Translations under genes and position numbers: made by a program
Part shown: piece after piece, positions 45,217 to 54,808 of the stretch
Layout: each line of letters begins with the position of its first letter
Numbering within the stretch: the first letter of the stretch is position 1
Source: Bombyx mori
Lineage: Eukaryota > Arthropoda > Insecta > Lepidoptera > Bombycidae
Reading direction: 5' to 3'
NCBI RefSeq assembly: GCF_030269925.1
Contig: NC_085125.1
Location: 1,270,501-1,334,500 of the forward strand
DNA: 64,000 nucleotides
The notes under the pieces: generated by a model
The model's database searches: none
Told to the model about the DNA's origin: nothing
Seen by the model: the letters and a program-made list of their open reading frames with translations, nothing else

Positions 45217-45275
45217 TTTATTGCTTAGATGGGTGGACAAGGTTACGACCCACCTGGTGTTAAGTGGTTACCGGA
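45217..45275 (-). mobile_element. Bm1 SINE, 3' end, abutting a LINE tail
   Basis: TTTTATTGCTTAGATGGGTGG to GTTAAGTGGTTACCGGA is the inverted Bm1 end. At about 45275 it gives way to the LINE C-terminal/tail sequence in the + orientation. Confidence 0.75.
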
Positions 45276-45380
45276 ATTCGAAGAGGCTTGTGAAGAGTAC
45301 TTAACGGTAGGCAGCGGCTTGGCTCTACCCCTGGCATTGCTGAAGTCCATGGGCGACGGTAACAACTGACCATCAGGTAG
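45276..45380 (+). mobile_element. LINE tail part of a LINE/LTR chimera
   Basis: GAGGCTTGTGAAGAGTACTT to GGGCGACGGTAACAACTGAC and CATCAGGTAG. It carries the variants ACAACTGAC and CAGGTAG, where other tails have ACCACTCAC and CAGGTGG. The same variants and the same LTR junction occur at 27637-27660. Confidence 0.85.
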
Positions 45381-45706
45381 CAGTAGTAGCACCTAGAACG
45401 CTCGAGAAGTACAACGCCATCTATTGTCAGATAGCGGACACACATTACTCGGCTTTTGTGGAATATTCTCGATGATTCTAGGGATTTTGTCTCGACTATA
45501 AAACCGTTGCAGAGATGGCACACCGTCAGCTAGTAATCGGAATTACTCGAAGCGAAACAGCGAACGGATCACCTGAAGCGAAGCGAAAGAAGCGAATTGA
45601 GAGTTTTAAAATGTTTGTTGTGTGTTTTAAGTGTTCTAAGTGTTGAATACAGTTTTTAGTTATACTTTGATAGAATTTTATTTATTCCGAACCCCAGCGC
45701 TTAACA
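45381..45706 (+). mobile_element. LTR, 5'-truncated, joined to a LINE tail
   Basis: From CAGTAGTAGCACCTAGAACG to CCCCAGCGCTTAACA it matches the LTRs at 3201 and 19120 (inverted). About 60 bp of the LTR's 5' end is missing and replaced by the LINE tail. No gag or pol follows. Confidence 0.85.
45497..45503 (+). promoter_or_regulatory. TATA box of the LTR
   Basis: TATAAAA in the context CTCGACTATAAAACCGTTGC. The same position is conserved as CTATAAAAG in the LTRs at 3201 and 19120 (- strand). LTR transcription probably started 25-30 bp downstream. Confidence 0.6.
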
Positions 45707-45725
45707 ATATGTTGTCATATACCAA

Positions 45726-45910
45726 TGACGTGGCTTAAAAAGATAAGATGTCTGATGTGTTCGTATCGAGCGATACGACGGTGCCGGTGTTCCAATTCCG
45801 CAGCCATGACCAACTATACCATCTATTTTAAAAAAGCACGTAAATAGCTCGAGCTCATAATTATAATAATTCGTGCAATAAAAATCGAACCTGAAAAACT
45901 TGAATTTCCC
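45726..45910 (+). mobile_element. Bm1 SINE, tRNA head only, diverged
   Basis: ACGTGGCTTAAAAAGATAAG, TGTTCGTATCGAGCGATACG and GTGTTCCAATTCCGCAG follow the head of the full-length copy, then CGTGCAATAAAAATCGAACC. The copy ends before the body begins. Confidence 0.7.
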
Positions 45911-46089
45911 TAATGACGATACAATTAAGACATATACCTATCTCAATTCTTAATGAGTTCATGCGCCAAGCTTCACTTCGTGAATTATGAAGAACAGCTG
46001 TCAAGGCTATATTAGATAATAATAATAATAATAATAAGCCATAAATTTCGTGCGACTAAATTATAAAAAAAATTTAATTAAATATATGT
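45911..46089. other. Intergenic; (TAA)n microsatellite and target site
   Basis: A (TAA)n run at 46017-46036. ATGT at 46086-46089 is the left copy of the transposon's target duplication. Confidence 0.8.
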
Positions 46090-46694
46090 CGAGGGGTGAA
46101 AGGCTATTTAGTTTAAGCGACATTTTTGCAACTTTACAGGAGAGCCATTTAAAGTTTAAAATTTTGGAAAAAAAATCATAACAAAAAACTTCTTCAGCAA
46201 TTTGAATGGAGTAAACTTAATTGAAATTCAATTAAAAACATCAAGTTGTTGATGCTAATACCGAATAAAACGGACCTTTAATTACAAAGATAAACGTCGC
46301 TTAATACAAATTGCCTTAAGCCCTTATTTTTCAGAGTATGGAATAAAGATTTAAGTGACTTCATAACCACAATTGGCTACAGGGGAAAAAAAATAAGCGA
46401 CGCTGCAATATATTTTCAGAGTAAGCCAAAAAGCATGAAGTGACTTAGCCCAAAATTAATAGTAGCAAGCTATTTATCTCAACTACCAATTTAGATTAAA
46501 ATGACTGACAGGCGAATTTACTTATGTGACATATAATATTGAAAATTTACCGTTTGATGTTACATTTTTTTACGTCTAATACTATCAGTGGCTGTTAAAA
46601 CAACCTAAATATATCGCAATCACTGAAAATCTCAGGTGCTTATATTATTGAATAAATAAAGAAATACACAAAACACAACAACAGTTAAAGTATT

Positions 46695-47187
46695 TATTTA
46701 GAAAAATAATTAAGTAGATCAGTCTCAATGTGGGAACATCAATTATATTTATTTATTTTTTAGTCTTAATCAACAACATCAGTTAAACTATTAATATTTT
46801 GTATAATAATCAAGTAAAATCAGTCTGACTGTAGGAAAATCATCTATAATTATAATAATATAATAAATAATTATAGTTGATTTTCCTACATTCAGAGTGA
46901 TTTTACTTGATTAATATACAACATATTAATTAACAACATCAGTTAACGTATTCATATTTCGTATAATAATCAAGTAAAATCAATCTGAGTGTAGGAAAAT
47001 CAACTATAATTAATTCATTATACATGATTTTCCTACATTCAGACTGATTTTACTTGATTATTATCACATCAGTTAAAGTATTAATACGTATTAGTATTTT
47101 GTACATTATAAAGTATTATTACTTTTACTGATGTGATATTAATCAAGTAAATTCAGTCTGAATGTAGGAAAATCAACTATAATTAGG
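46695..47187. repeat. Alternating inverted-repeat array inside the transposon
   Basis: A unit of about 45 bp (core AATCAAGTAAAATCAGTCTG, then TGTAGGAAAATCAACTATAA) occurs on the + strand at about 46806, 46966 and 47139, and inverted at about 46868-46914 and 47026-47062. A diverged copy lies near 46700. A second unit, CATCAGTTAAAGTATTAATA, precedes each + copy and is itself inverted near 47110-47138. The result is three potential hairpins in a row. Confidence 0.85.
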
Positions 47188-47388
47188 TATTATTTATTCA
47201 ATATTACTTGAGATCGGCTGTCATAAAACTTACTAAGACTATAATTAATCACAACCAATATTGTTTAATTATAACTTAAACTAATAAAAACAAAATAAAA
47301 AATATCAAATCAATAAACAAAACTTGTAGTAATTATAAAATACAGCCAATGCTTGATAATAATCATAATGCAATAAGAAAGAACGTAT

Positions 47389-48565
47389 TTAAAAATCATT
47401 TTCTTCGACTGTATCTTCTACATCAGTATCCAGTAGAACATATTTGGAATTGCAGTTTTGTAGATTTATGTATTCTTTATGAAATATCTTGGGTACCCCA
47501 GTGTCACACAATTTCTTTAGGTCCATGTATTTGGCTTTGGTAATCGGCAAACTTGAATTATATTGAAGAATCTGAATACAAGATCAAAGATGTAATGATA
47601 CCTCGAGAATCCACATTCTCTATGTATTTCTGTATAATAGTAGCAATTTCATTTGCGCCCCTCTTTGCTTCAGATTCTCCCCAGATAAAACAAAAACCAT
47701 TCCTTGTGATGCTTTCATAAAAACATAAATTATAAACAGCATACTTTCTAGAATAAAATAGTAACATGTTATTGCCATGAGGCGTATTGAGAACTTTCTT
47801 TAGGTCAAAAGATGTGCACAGAATGGAAGGATTTTCTTTACCTAACTGTCGATGACATTCTAACCGCTTCTTTGATGCCTTCTTTTCCTCTAAATGATCT
47901 TGAAATTCGGCACAATCCTCTGGCTTCTGTCCTTCAAAACGTAGGCATTTTATGCATTTATCCTTCTTAGACACATGAAACCCAATGTTAAAATCAGTAG
48001 TGAATATTTGACGGAATACTTTTTCACTTACAACATCGACTCCTTTACTAATGAGGTCTTCTTTATAACAGCGGTATAAATTTTTTATATTTTTAAATTC
48101 AACAGGCAGATATAGTTTTGTGCTATCCTTTCGGCAGTAGTGCGATGGTATTGCAGGTAACCTTTTGATAAAAGATTTTACTGATTTTTTGATTGCGTTA
48201 GATGTTTTGTTGGGGGGAATGCATTTTCCTCTTCCATTTTCTTTCGCCATACCAAGTTCCTGTGTTGTTAATGTATAATAAATGTATCTTTCAGTGACAT
48301 CAAGAGTATTCATGAGTAACTTTAAACAAACTTGTCGCCGACCCTCTCCATCATTTATGAAATAACAGAATGTGTTATTCCTGTAATTAGAGTCTTTGGA
48401 TCTCTTCCTTTTTATGGATTGCTTAGAGGACATAGATATTATCCACTGCTTTTTTCTTTCCGGAGATAATTCCCAAAAATGTTTAAATATGGCACTCCTT
48501 TTTTCTGAGGTTATTTCTTGACACTTGTAGGGACAGTTTTTTTCTAAGCAAGGATTCGGTTTCAT
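47389..48565 (-). pseudogene. Sola-like transposase, catalytic middle deleted
   Basis: 335 codons run from the ATG at 48563-48565 to the stop at 47558. N-terminal features are CPYKC and a Lys-rich segment. The middle has HYCRKDSTKLYLP, VSEKVFRQIFTTDFNIGFH and a C-x2-C motif (KDKCIKC). The segment SFDLKKVLNTPHGN carries a likely first catalytic Asp, and LILYSDS would hold the second. The protein stops four bases after YSDS, where relatives continue with a C-GQN-type motif. In the next frame the sequence QYNSSLPITKAKYMDLKKLC to ENDF stop (47389-47575) is a recognisable C terminus. The region between, with the last catalytic residue, is missing. Confidence 0.8.
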
Positions 48566-49313
48566 ATTTCTTCACGTCACTCCTCGATGCACTCTGGAGT
48601 TCGACTGAAGCGCCTGCGCGCGGCAGTCCGGTTGAAAGATCACGATTTTTAACTCCCGGGAGATGAAATAAATATGGTATCATGCGACATGAATGAAATG
48701 TATCATATTAAAATTTAATGATTGAAAGACCGACCCGTATTTTTATTTATACCGAAAAAATGTTTCATATTGCATTACTTCATTTTATTGTCTGTATTAA
48801 GCGACATGCATTTAATAAAATAATAGGACCAAAATGTTTTAACGGCTAAGCAAAATATCTGAAACAAAAGAACTACTTGATTTAAGTAGCACCCTGCATG
48901 GAAAATAGATGCAGCTGAAAGAGCTTAAGCGACACTCCATGTCGTATTTGGGTGACGGACAAATGGTTTAAGAGACATCACACCATGTAATTGGTAGAAG
49001 TCAAAATGATTTAAGTTACTGCTTAATAAAAAATTGAAACAGGAAACACGCTTTAACTCTTATTGGATTATTTTTCTGAGAAAAGGTAACTGGTTTATGT
49101 CTCGTCTCTTAATATCATTGTATGGTTTAAGTACATTACTAAAAAAATAATTCAAAATCAACGTTGGATAATACACTGCCACTTTGGAAACAACCCAAAA
49201 ATAGTATTGTTTCAAACGCCAAAAAAGTGCTCTGATTTTAATAAATCCGGCATCATTCGACGGAGAAAAATTCGCTGATTCCGTATATGTATATAACTCA
49301 ATATCACCCTAGA
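48566..49313. other. 5' region of the transposon
   Basis: Non-coding, AT-rich. The short GC-rich stretch at 48575-48640 just upstream of the ATG may be the promoter or leader. GTCGCTTAA-like words recur (for example AAGCGAC at about 48930), echoing the TIR end. Confidence 0.45.
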
Positions 49314-49350
49314 TGTCGCTTAAACCAAATAGCCTTTCACCCCTCGATGT

Positions 49351-50343
49351 GATTATTTAATAACACAATATATATTATGTTTGTTGGATAATTGTGTATA
49401 CGATAATTATATTATGTGTTAGTTATGTACTGATTTCCACAAACAAGATCCCCTCCTCAAGTAAAAGCCTCCTCCAAGGTCAAGATTCTAATAAACAACA
49501 ATCCCACACGACCACGACTGCTCTGTCAAGAGTAACTGACTATGATGTACCTCAAGCCTTAGTGTGGGCGTTGCATTTCACGTTGTACTTTGCACGGGGA
49601 TAACCGCTTAAAGTTAGGTGGACTGTGAGCTAATTGACCCACCTATGCAATGAAAAAATACAGTTAATTATGTAATAAGTCTATTATCCATGTAGAATGT
49701 TGTATTCACAACAGAACAATAAAAGATAGAGACATCTGATTCAATATTGAGAAAAAGTAGAGTCTCAGCGGATGCTGATCAAAGTAGAGATTTCAACAGT
49801 GCTCTTTCTTGGCTACTGCTGTTTCTTTGTGCAGAATTTATTGCTTATGGAGGAGCAATATATCACTGCTTAAACCTAATGTAGAGTTAAAATATACTGT
49901 ACTTATCTAAATGTGATACTTCAATATTGGAACACTCTATGCTCCTATATTGATAATCAGAAGTCTGATATTGTCTCCGGATTATTTATTGGAGAGATCT
50001 GGAGAGTTTATCCATAATTTCAAGTTCATTGAAGAAGGCAATTATAATTGCAATAATTGTTTTTGAAAATAATTAAAGCTAAGTTTAAAGTTTAATTAAA
50101 TATATCTGTATTTATGTAATGTATGTTTTTGTAGGATTCGACATTTTTTACCGAGCGGTTAAAATTTCTTAGTAAACCGACTGTTGAAAAGTTATTCGGA
50201 ACTTTGATATATAACAAACTTTTCTGTCGTTAGTACAATTCAGCCATCTGACAAATATCTTTCGATTTATAATAACTACAGCTACATATCATTTTTACTA
50301 CCTACCCTCTCATCTAGATATGTAAGCGTGACTATGATGTTTC
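49351..50343. other. No gene; Bm1 scrap at 49599-49657
   Basis: AACCGCTTAAAGTTAGGTGG ACTGTGAGCT at 49603-49632 is a diverged Bm1 3' end on the + strand. The rest is AT-rich. Confidence 0.5.
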
Positions 50344-50706
50344 ATCATCAACAGCCCCCAGTCGTCCAGTGCTGGATATAGGCCTATCCCAATCCACACC
50401 ACTGAGCTCGGTCTTCAGCTTTCCTTATCCATTTCTTGCCAGCCACCGTTCCAGCCAGGGGTTGTCCCACGTTACGTCTTCCGTTGCGCGGTCTCCACTC
50501 GAGAACCCGTCTGCTCCAGCGATCGTCAGTTCTATGGCATATAAGGCCAGCCCACTGCCACTTCAGTTTGCTGACTCTTTGAGCTATGGCGATGAGTTTA
50601 GTTCTCTGTCGAATAACCTCATTCCAGATTTTATCCTTCAGAGAAACTTCGAGCATGGCTCTTTCCATGGCTCGCTGAGCGAACTTGAGCTGACTATGAT
50701 GTTTAG
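50344..50706 (-). pseudogene. RTE-type LINE, ORF2 C-terminal region
   Basis: On the - strand, 118 open codons: AQRAMERAMLEVSLKDKIWN, RQRTKLIAIAQRVSKLKWQW, AGLI.HRTD.RWSRRVLEWR and AGKKWIRKAEDRAQW. This order is characteristic of the C-terminal domain of RTE-like endonuclease/reverse transcriptase proteins. It is followed on the 3' side by the CTGTTGATGATGAAA end of such elements. The reverse transcriptase is absent. This is a third RTE lineage, different from 9765/23118 and 14505. Confidence 0.85.
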
Positions 50707-51596
50707 TTATGGTGTTATAAAAAATATCCTCAGGCAACATAAATACTATAGGATTAATTGAGAATTATAAATCCCAAGCTCTACGCATAGATGTGCATTA
50801 GCTTTCTCTTATACAGCGCTTTATAGTAACCCAGATTTAGAATTTCCATTAAAGGGGTTTGCAGTCTAGTCTATTCCTTTGAGACAAGTCGTGTTATATG
50901 GTTTGTCGTAAAAATCTAAAACATTCCCTGTACCGCTTTATACTACGTATTTTCAACAGAATTTCTGTTGCCAAGTGAACGCCAATAATAGTTTTAGATT
51001 TTATTTTTATTATACGATAAAAGACACTCTCTCTCGGGATGATCAAGGCATATAAAAGTTGGATGGTGGTGAGCGCTACCAAGAAGATAGACGTATTTAG
51101 GTCGCGATATCTGTGAGCACAGGTACAATCTTAACCTGGTGTATCTAAGTTCATTCACCCATCTAATCAATATAAAAGAGTACTATACTGATCCTGCTTA
51201 GTCTCAACAAACATGTGTTTTGTCGAAGTCTATCGCTATCGATACCGATATTACTAGTTTATTCCGCTTACAGACTCACGTGGTCCTACCATTTTTTATT
51301 TTTCTTGAATTAAATGTTTCCTTTTTATTTTCATCGTCTAATTTGAAAAATCCAGCTTGATGGTAAAGTCAGTCGTTAGCTAAGGCTAAGGCAAAGCTAT
51401 CCATCTATTTCAAATAAGACTTGTCATAAACCCGAAGAAACGTTGGCTAATAACACTGTGTTCTTAGAACTTATAAAATAATGAACAATTGTATATTAAT
51501 AAGGGTTGTAATAAATGCTCCCGCGATTTATGTATTGTTATTGTCAACAATTTATTGTTGTTGTTCCCATTCTAGGGAAATCGAACACTCTTAAAA
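50707..51596. other. No gene; faint Bm1 traces
   Basis: Short Bm1-like words at about 51130-51170 (+) and 51258-51285 (-). No supported frame. Confidence 0.45.
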
Positions 51597-51820
51597 TCGT
51601 CGTTGCCTAAAAATAAGACGTCCGGTGCATTCGTTCGTATCAATCTATGCAACGGTATTCAAATCTCGCAGGCACCTGCTTGCCAAGTACCTATCGAGTT
51701 TCATAATACGTTCTTGATTCTTGATTCGTACTGCCCATGTCCATGGGCTCCGGTAATCACTTAATACCAGGGAAAACAATGAGCTCGTACACCTATCCAA
51801 GTAGGTATAAAAAAAAATCG
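51597..51820 (+). mobile_element. Bm1 SINE with internal deletion
   Basis: Head (CGTCGTTGCCTAAAAATAAG, TATTCAAATCTCGCAGGC) is joined directly to the 3' part (CCATGTCCATGGGCTCCGGT ... GAGCTCGTACACCTATCC) and an A run. About 200 bp between are missing. Box B is mutated (ATTCAAATC). Confidence 0.8.
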
Positions 51821-52940
51821 AAGGGTTTTGTAACAATACCATCAAGGTACGACAGAGGCACGCGGGTTCAATAAATACCTGTCTTTAATGCATTCATCGA
51901 AATTAACAGTAAAACGTGGCTGGATTCAACCATTGAATAATACCTTATAAAGTATGTAATGATTTGCGCTTTCAATGTTTTTGGTACAAATACAATTAGC
52001 CTAAATGGAGCATAGCTACATAGTTCAACTGATCTATCAGATGATTTGTGTCCACATGTGGTTAGTCTACCTGGATAAAGTGAAAAGTCTTTGGAGCTTT
52101 GAACACACTTTAAGACGAACTTTCAGTAAATAATTTACGTATATTTGTTTATATGAATATTTAGGTATATAGAAGAGAAAGCTTTCATAGGCAAGTTGTC
52201 GTTGCCAGTTTTTTGTTTGATAATTCACGATTATTAGGGCGTGATTATTTTTTTATAAAAAATATGTGTATCTTATGTTTTTTTTGTAGTATTTTCTTCA
52301 ACGTTTAAGTTCTAAAGCTTTCACAAGGCGACAAGATACTAACAATAAGCTACAGCGAACATAGAACAAAAAAAAACATAATGACTCTGTATGAATAGAT
52401 AAGTCCATAGGCCAGACAGTGTAGTGTTATTATCGTAGCTCATAAATACGTCCCAACTGAATCCCCAATTGTATTGTAGAAAATCGTCCCAGCCATGACT
52501 GTCACGTATCAGAAATAGATTGGATGATGATAGAGACTCATGATAGCTCCTAAAACGTTCCATCGCTCCTAAATGTATCGATCCTTCGATTTCTTTTATC
52601 CGAGCCAATATTTTTGAACCGAAAGAAATGTTTTGAGCATAAATTTAATGGCCGGCTGATTTATTCATATTGTACAGTAATACCAATGAAAATGATCTAA
52701 AAATAATAAAGTACTCTGAAAGTTTAAACATAATAAACATTTTGAATACACAAAGTTGTTGCTAGTGCGGGAAACAGTATAGTTTAGATACAGATATAAG
52801 ATCTGTAATGAATGAATCGTGTAATAAATGTATAAATTTATCTAGAAAACCTGGTTATGGGTATGGCTTGGTAAGGAGTGTAGTGAGCTCGCACTCGTCG
52901 GTACCACCACCATGCCTATATCTGCAAGCAATCTATATAG
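51821..52940. other. No gene; weak Bm1 remnant at 52858-52935
   Basis: GAGCTCGCACTCGTCGGTAC and CACCACCATGCCTATATCTG resemble a diverged Bm1 5' body. The 89-codon frame at 52339-52608 (-) is unsupported. Confidence 0.45.
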
Positions 52941-53495
52941 ACTAGAGGTCCCGCAGTAGTCGAAATTCGACTATAATTAATTGGAATTGTAAGTTTGTAC
53001 ACTATTATGATTGTATACTTCTATAATCACAAATTTCGCCAAGACTACACCATAAAAAATATTAACAAAGACAAACAATATTTAATCTATTCTCAATTTG
53101 ACAACAGACGTCAAGAACAAAAGTTTGACATATATAGTATGCATGCGTGTGTGCGTCAAATACACGGTATGTAGTGTGTGTAATGTTTTCTTTATTGATT
53201 TAATGTATCTTTTATGCATTATTTAAAAAAAATATTAGCATCGTGCACTTCTTCTCTATATTCTCTATAAGTGTGGAAAATTTCATACTCCTCCGTCCGC
53301 GCAATTTTCGTAAAAAGGGATACAAAGTTTTGGCTTCACGTATCACGGAGGATTGCTTGTCTTTGTTCATATTTTTTATAGTGTAGTCTTGGCGAAATTT
53401 GTGATTATAGAAGTATAAAATACCATCATAATAGTGTACAAACTTACAATTCCAATTCATTATAGTCGAATTTCGACTACTGCGGGACCTCTAGT
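52941..53495. mobile_element. 555-bp fold-back DNA element with 140-bp arms
   Basis: The left arm (52941-53079) opens ACTAGAGGTCCCGCAGTAGT and the right arm (53352-53495) closes with its complement. The match is close throughout, including GTACACTATTATGATTGTAT against a nearly identical inverse. The loop is about 270 bp of AT-rich sequence. The ends sit in TA or CTAG, so a TA target duplication (Tc1/mariner type) is possible but cannot be separated from the palindromic tip. The 82-codon frame inside is a by-product of the arm sequence. Confidence 0.85.
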
Positions 53496-54019
53496 TCAAA
53501 CTATTTTGTATTTGTAGGAGCTAAAAATCAAGTGATCATAGCATCGATAACTCCATTTAATCCCATCTCTATTTTGGAGTAAATCGACGTAGGAGCGCCC
53601 GCATATTTGCTAACCAACTTTGGCAGGGCTGTATGTAGCTTTATTGACCTGACGAAGTACGGGTTAAAGTATAATTATTTTCGTAGTTTGATTTCTTTGA
53701 AACACATTTCATATTAGCAATTTTCAATTTAAATTTATACTTAGCAGCTCTTTATTTAGTTAAGCTTGATGAGCCCTTTATCAGTCCAATGCTGTTAAAT
53801 ACCCTCGCAAATATTATTACATTTACGAGATTTCAAAATTTAACGCACGATTCAAAGGTTAATCATATAGTAGTAGTTTTCTTCAATGTCCACTGAGGCA
53901 GGTACACAAAATTTTCTCACCTGTATCAATGTTATGGAATTAAGAAATGAAAAGGAAAATCATTTTGCACTCTGAACCTAAATTGCAAAGATTTAAAAAT
54001 GATACATTAATTAACTGTT
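53496..54019. other. No gene seen
   Basis: AT-rich. Confidence 0.5.
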
Positions 54020-54262
54020 ATTTTTATTGATAAGTTCACGAGCTCATTGTCTATTTGGTGTTAAATGGTTACCGGAGCTCATATACATCCACGACGTAAA
54101 CGCCACCACTGACCTTGAAACATAAGTTCTAACTGTCAGTTTTACAGTACAACGGCTGCACCACCCCACAAACCGAAACGCAGTACTGCTTCACAGCAGA
54201 AATAGACAGGGTTGTGATACCTGCCCGTGCCAGTTCATACTACGACATCCCACCAATCAAAC
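54020..54262 (-). mobile_element. Bm1 SINE, body, diverged
   Basis: Inverted Bm1 with the TTTTACAGTACAACGGCTGC variant seen at 23636 and 59007. It ends CATCCCACCA. Confidence 0.8.
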
Positions 54263-54556
54263 ATTAATTGCAGATGGTATAAACCCTATTTTTAATTAAA
54301 ACAGCGCTTAGTGGATGTATCTCGGGTTTTCATGTAGGGATATCATGAACAATTCTCAATATCTTTCTTTTATTACCCGAAGAGGTTAATGATTCTTACC
54401 ATTTACAAAGGTTTGTATTAAAAAATATTTACTCCACACCCCTAATAAACTTTTCCACTAAATTAATCCATATCCATGTTTAACTTTCAAAAAACATATT
54501 TGTTAACTATCCATTTTGTAATTATTAATTGAAAATTTTGATGTATTTAGGCGTGA

Positions 54557-54808
54557 TTTTTTTTTATTTTTTTTTATTGCGTAGATGGATGGACGAGCTC
54601 ACAGCCCACCTGGTGTTAAGTGGTTACTGGAGCCCATAGACATCTACAACGTAAATGCGCCACCCATCTCGAGATATAAGTTCTGAGGTCTGAGTATAGT
54701 TACAACGGCTACCCCAACCCTTCGAACCGAAACGCATTACGGCTTCACGGCGGAAAATAGGCGGGGTGGTACCTACCCGTGCGGACTCTCAGGAGATCCT
54801 ACCAATAT
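54557..54808 (-). mobile_element. Bm1 SINE, body
   Basis: T-rich tail, GATGGACGAGCTCACAGCCC, GAAACGCATTACGGCTTCAC and GACTCTCAGGAGATCCTACC. A short deletion in the GGTGGTGGTACC region. No head. Confidence 0.9.

Larger units (their letters stand above)
46090..49346 (-). mobile_element. Sola-like DNA transposon, 3.26 kb, with TIRs and target duplication
   Basis: 33-bp terminal inverted repeats at 46090-46122 and 49314-49346, beginning CGAGGGGTGAAAGGCTATTT and differing at one position, flanked by ATGT on both sides (46086-46089 and 49347-49350). A 4-bp target duplication is typical of the Sola superfamily, and the encoded protein matches a widespread insect transposase family. The gene is on the - strand. 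The left third (46690-47190) carries an array of alternating inverted repeats. The transposase is incomplete, so this copy cannot move by itself but has intact ends. Confidence 0.88.

Noticed and set aside
53212..53460. 82-codon ORF
   Set aside because: It lies across the right arm of the fold-back element and repeats arm sequence; no domain.
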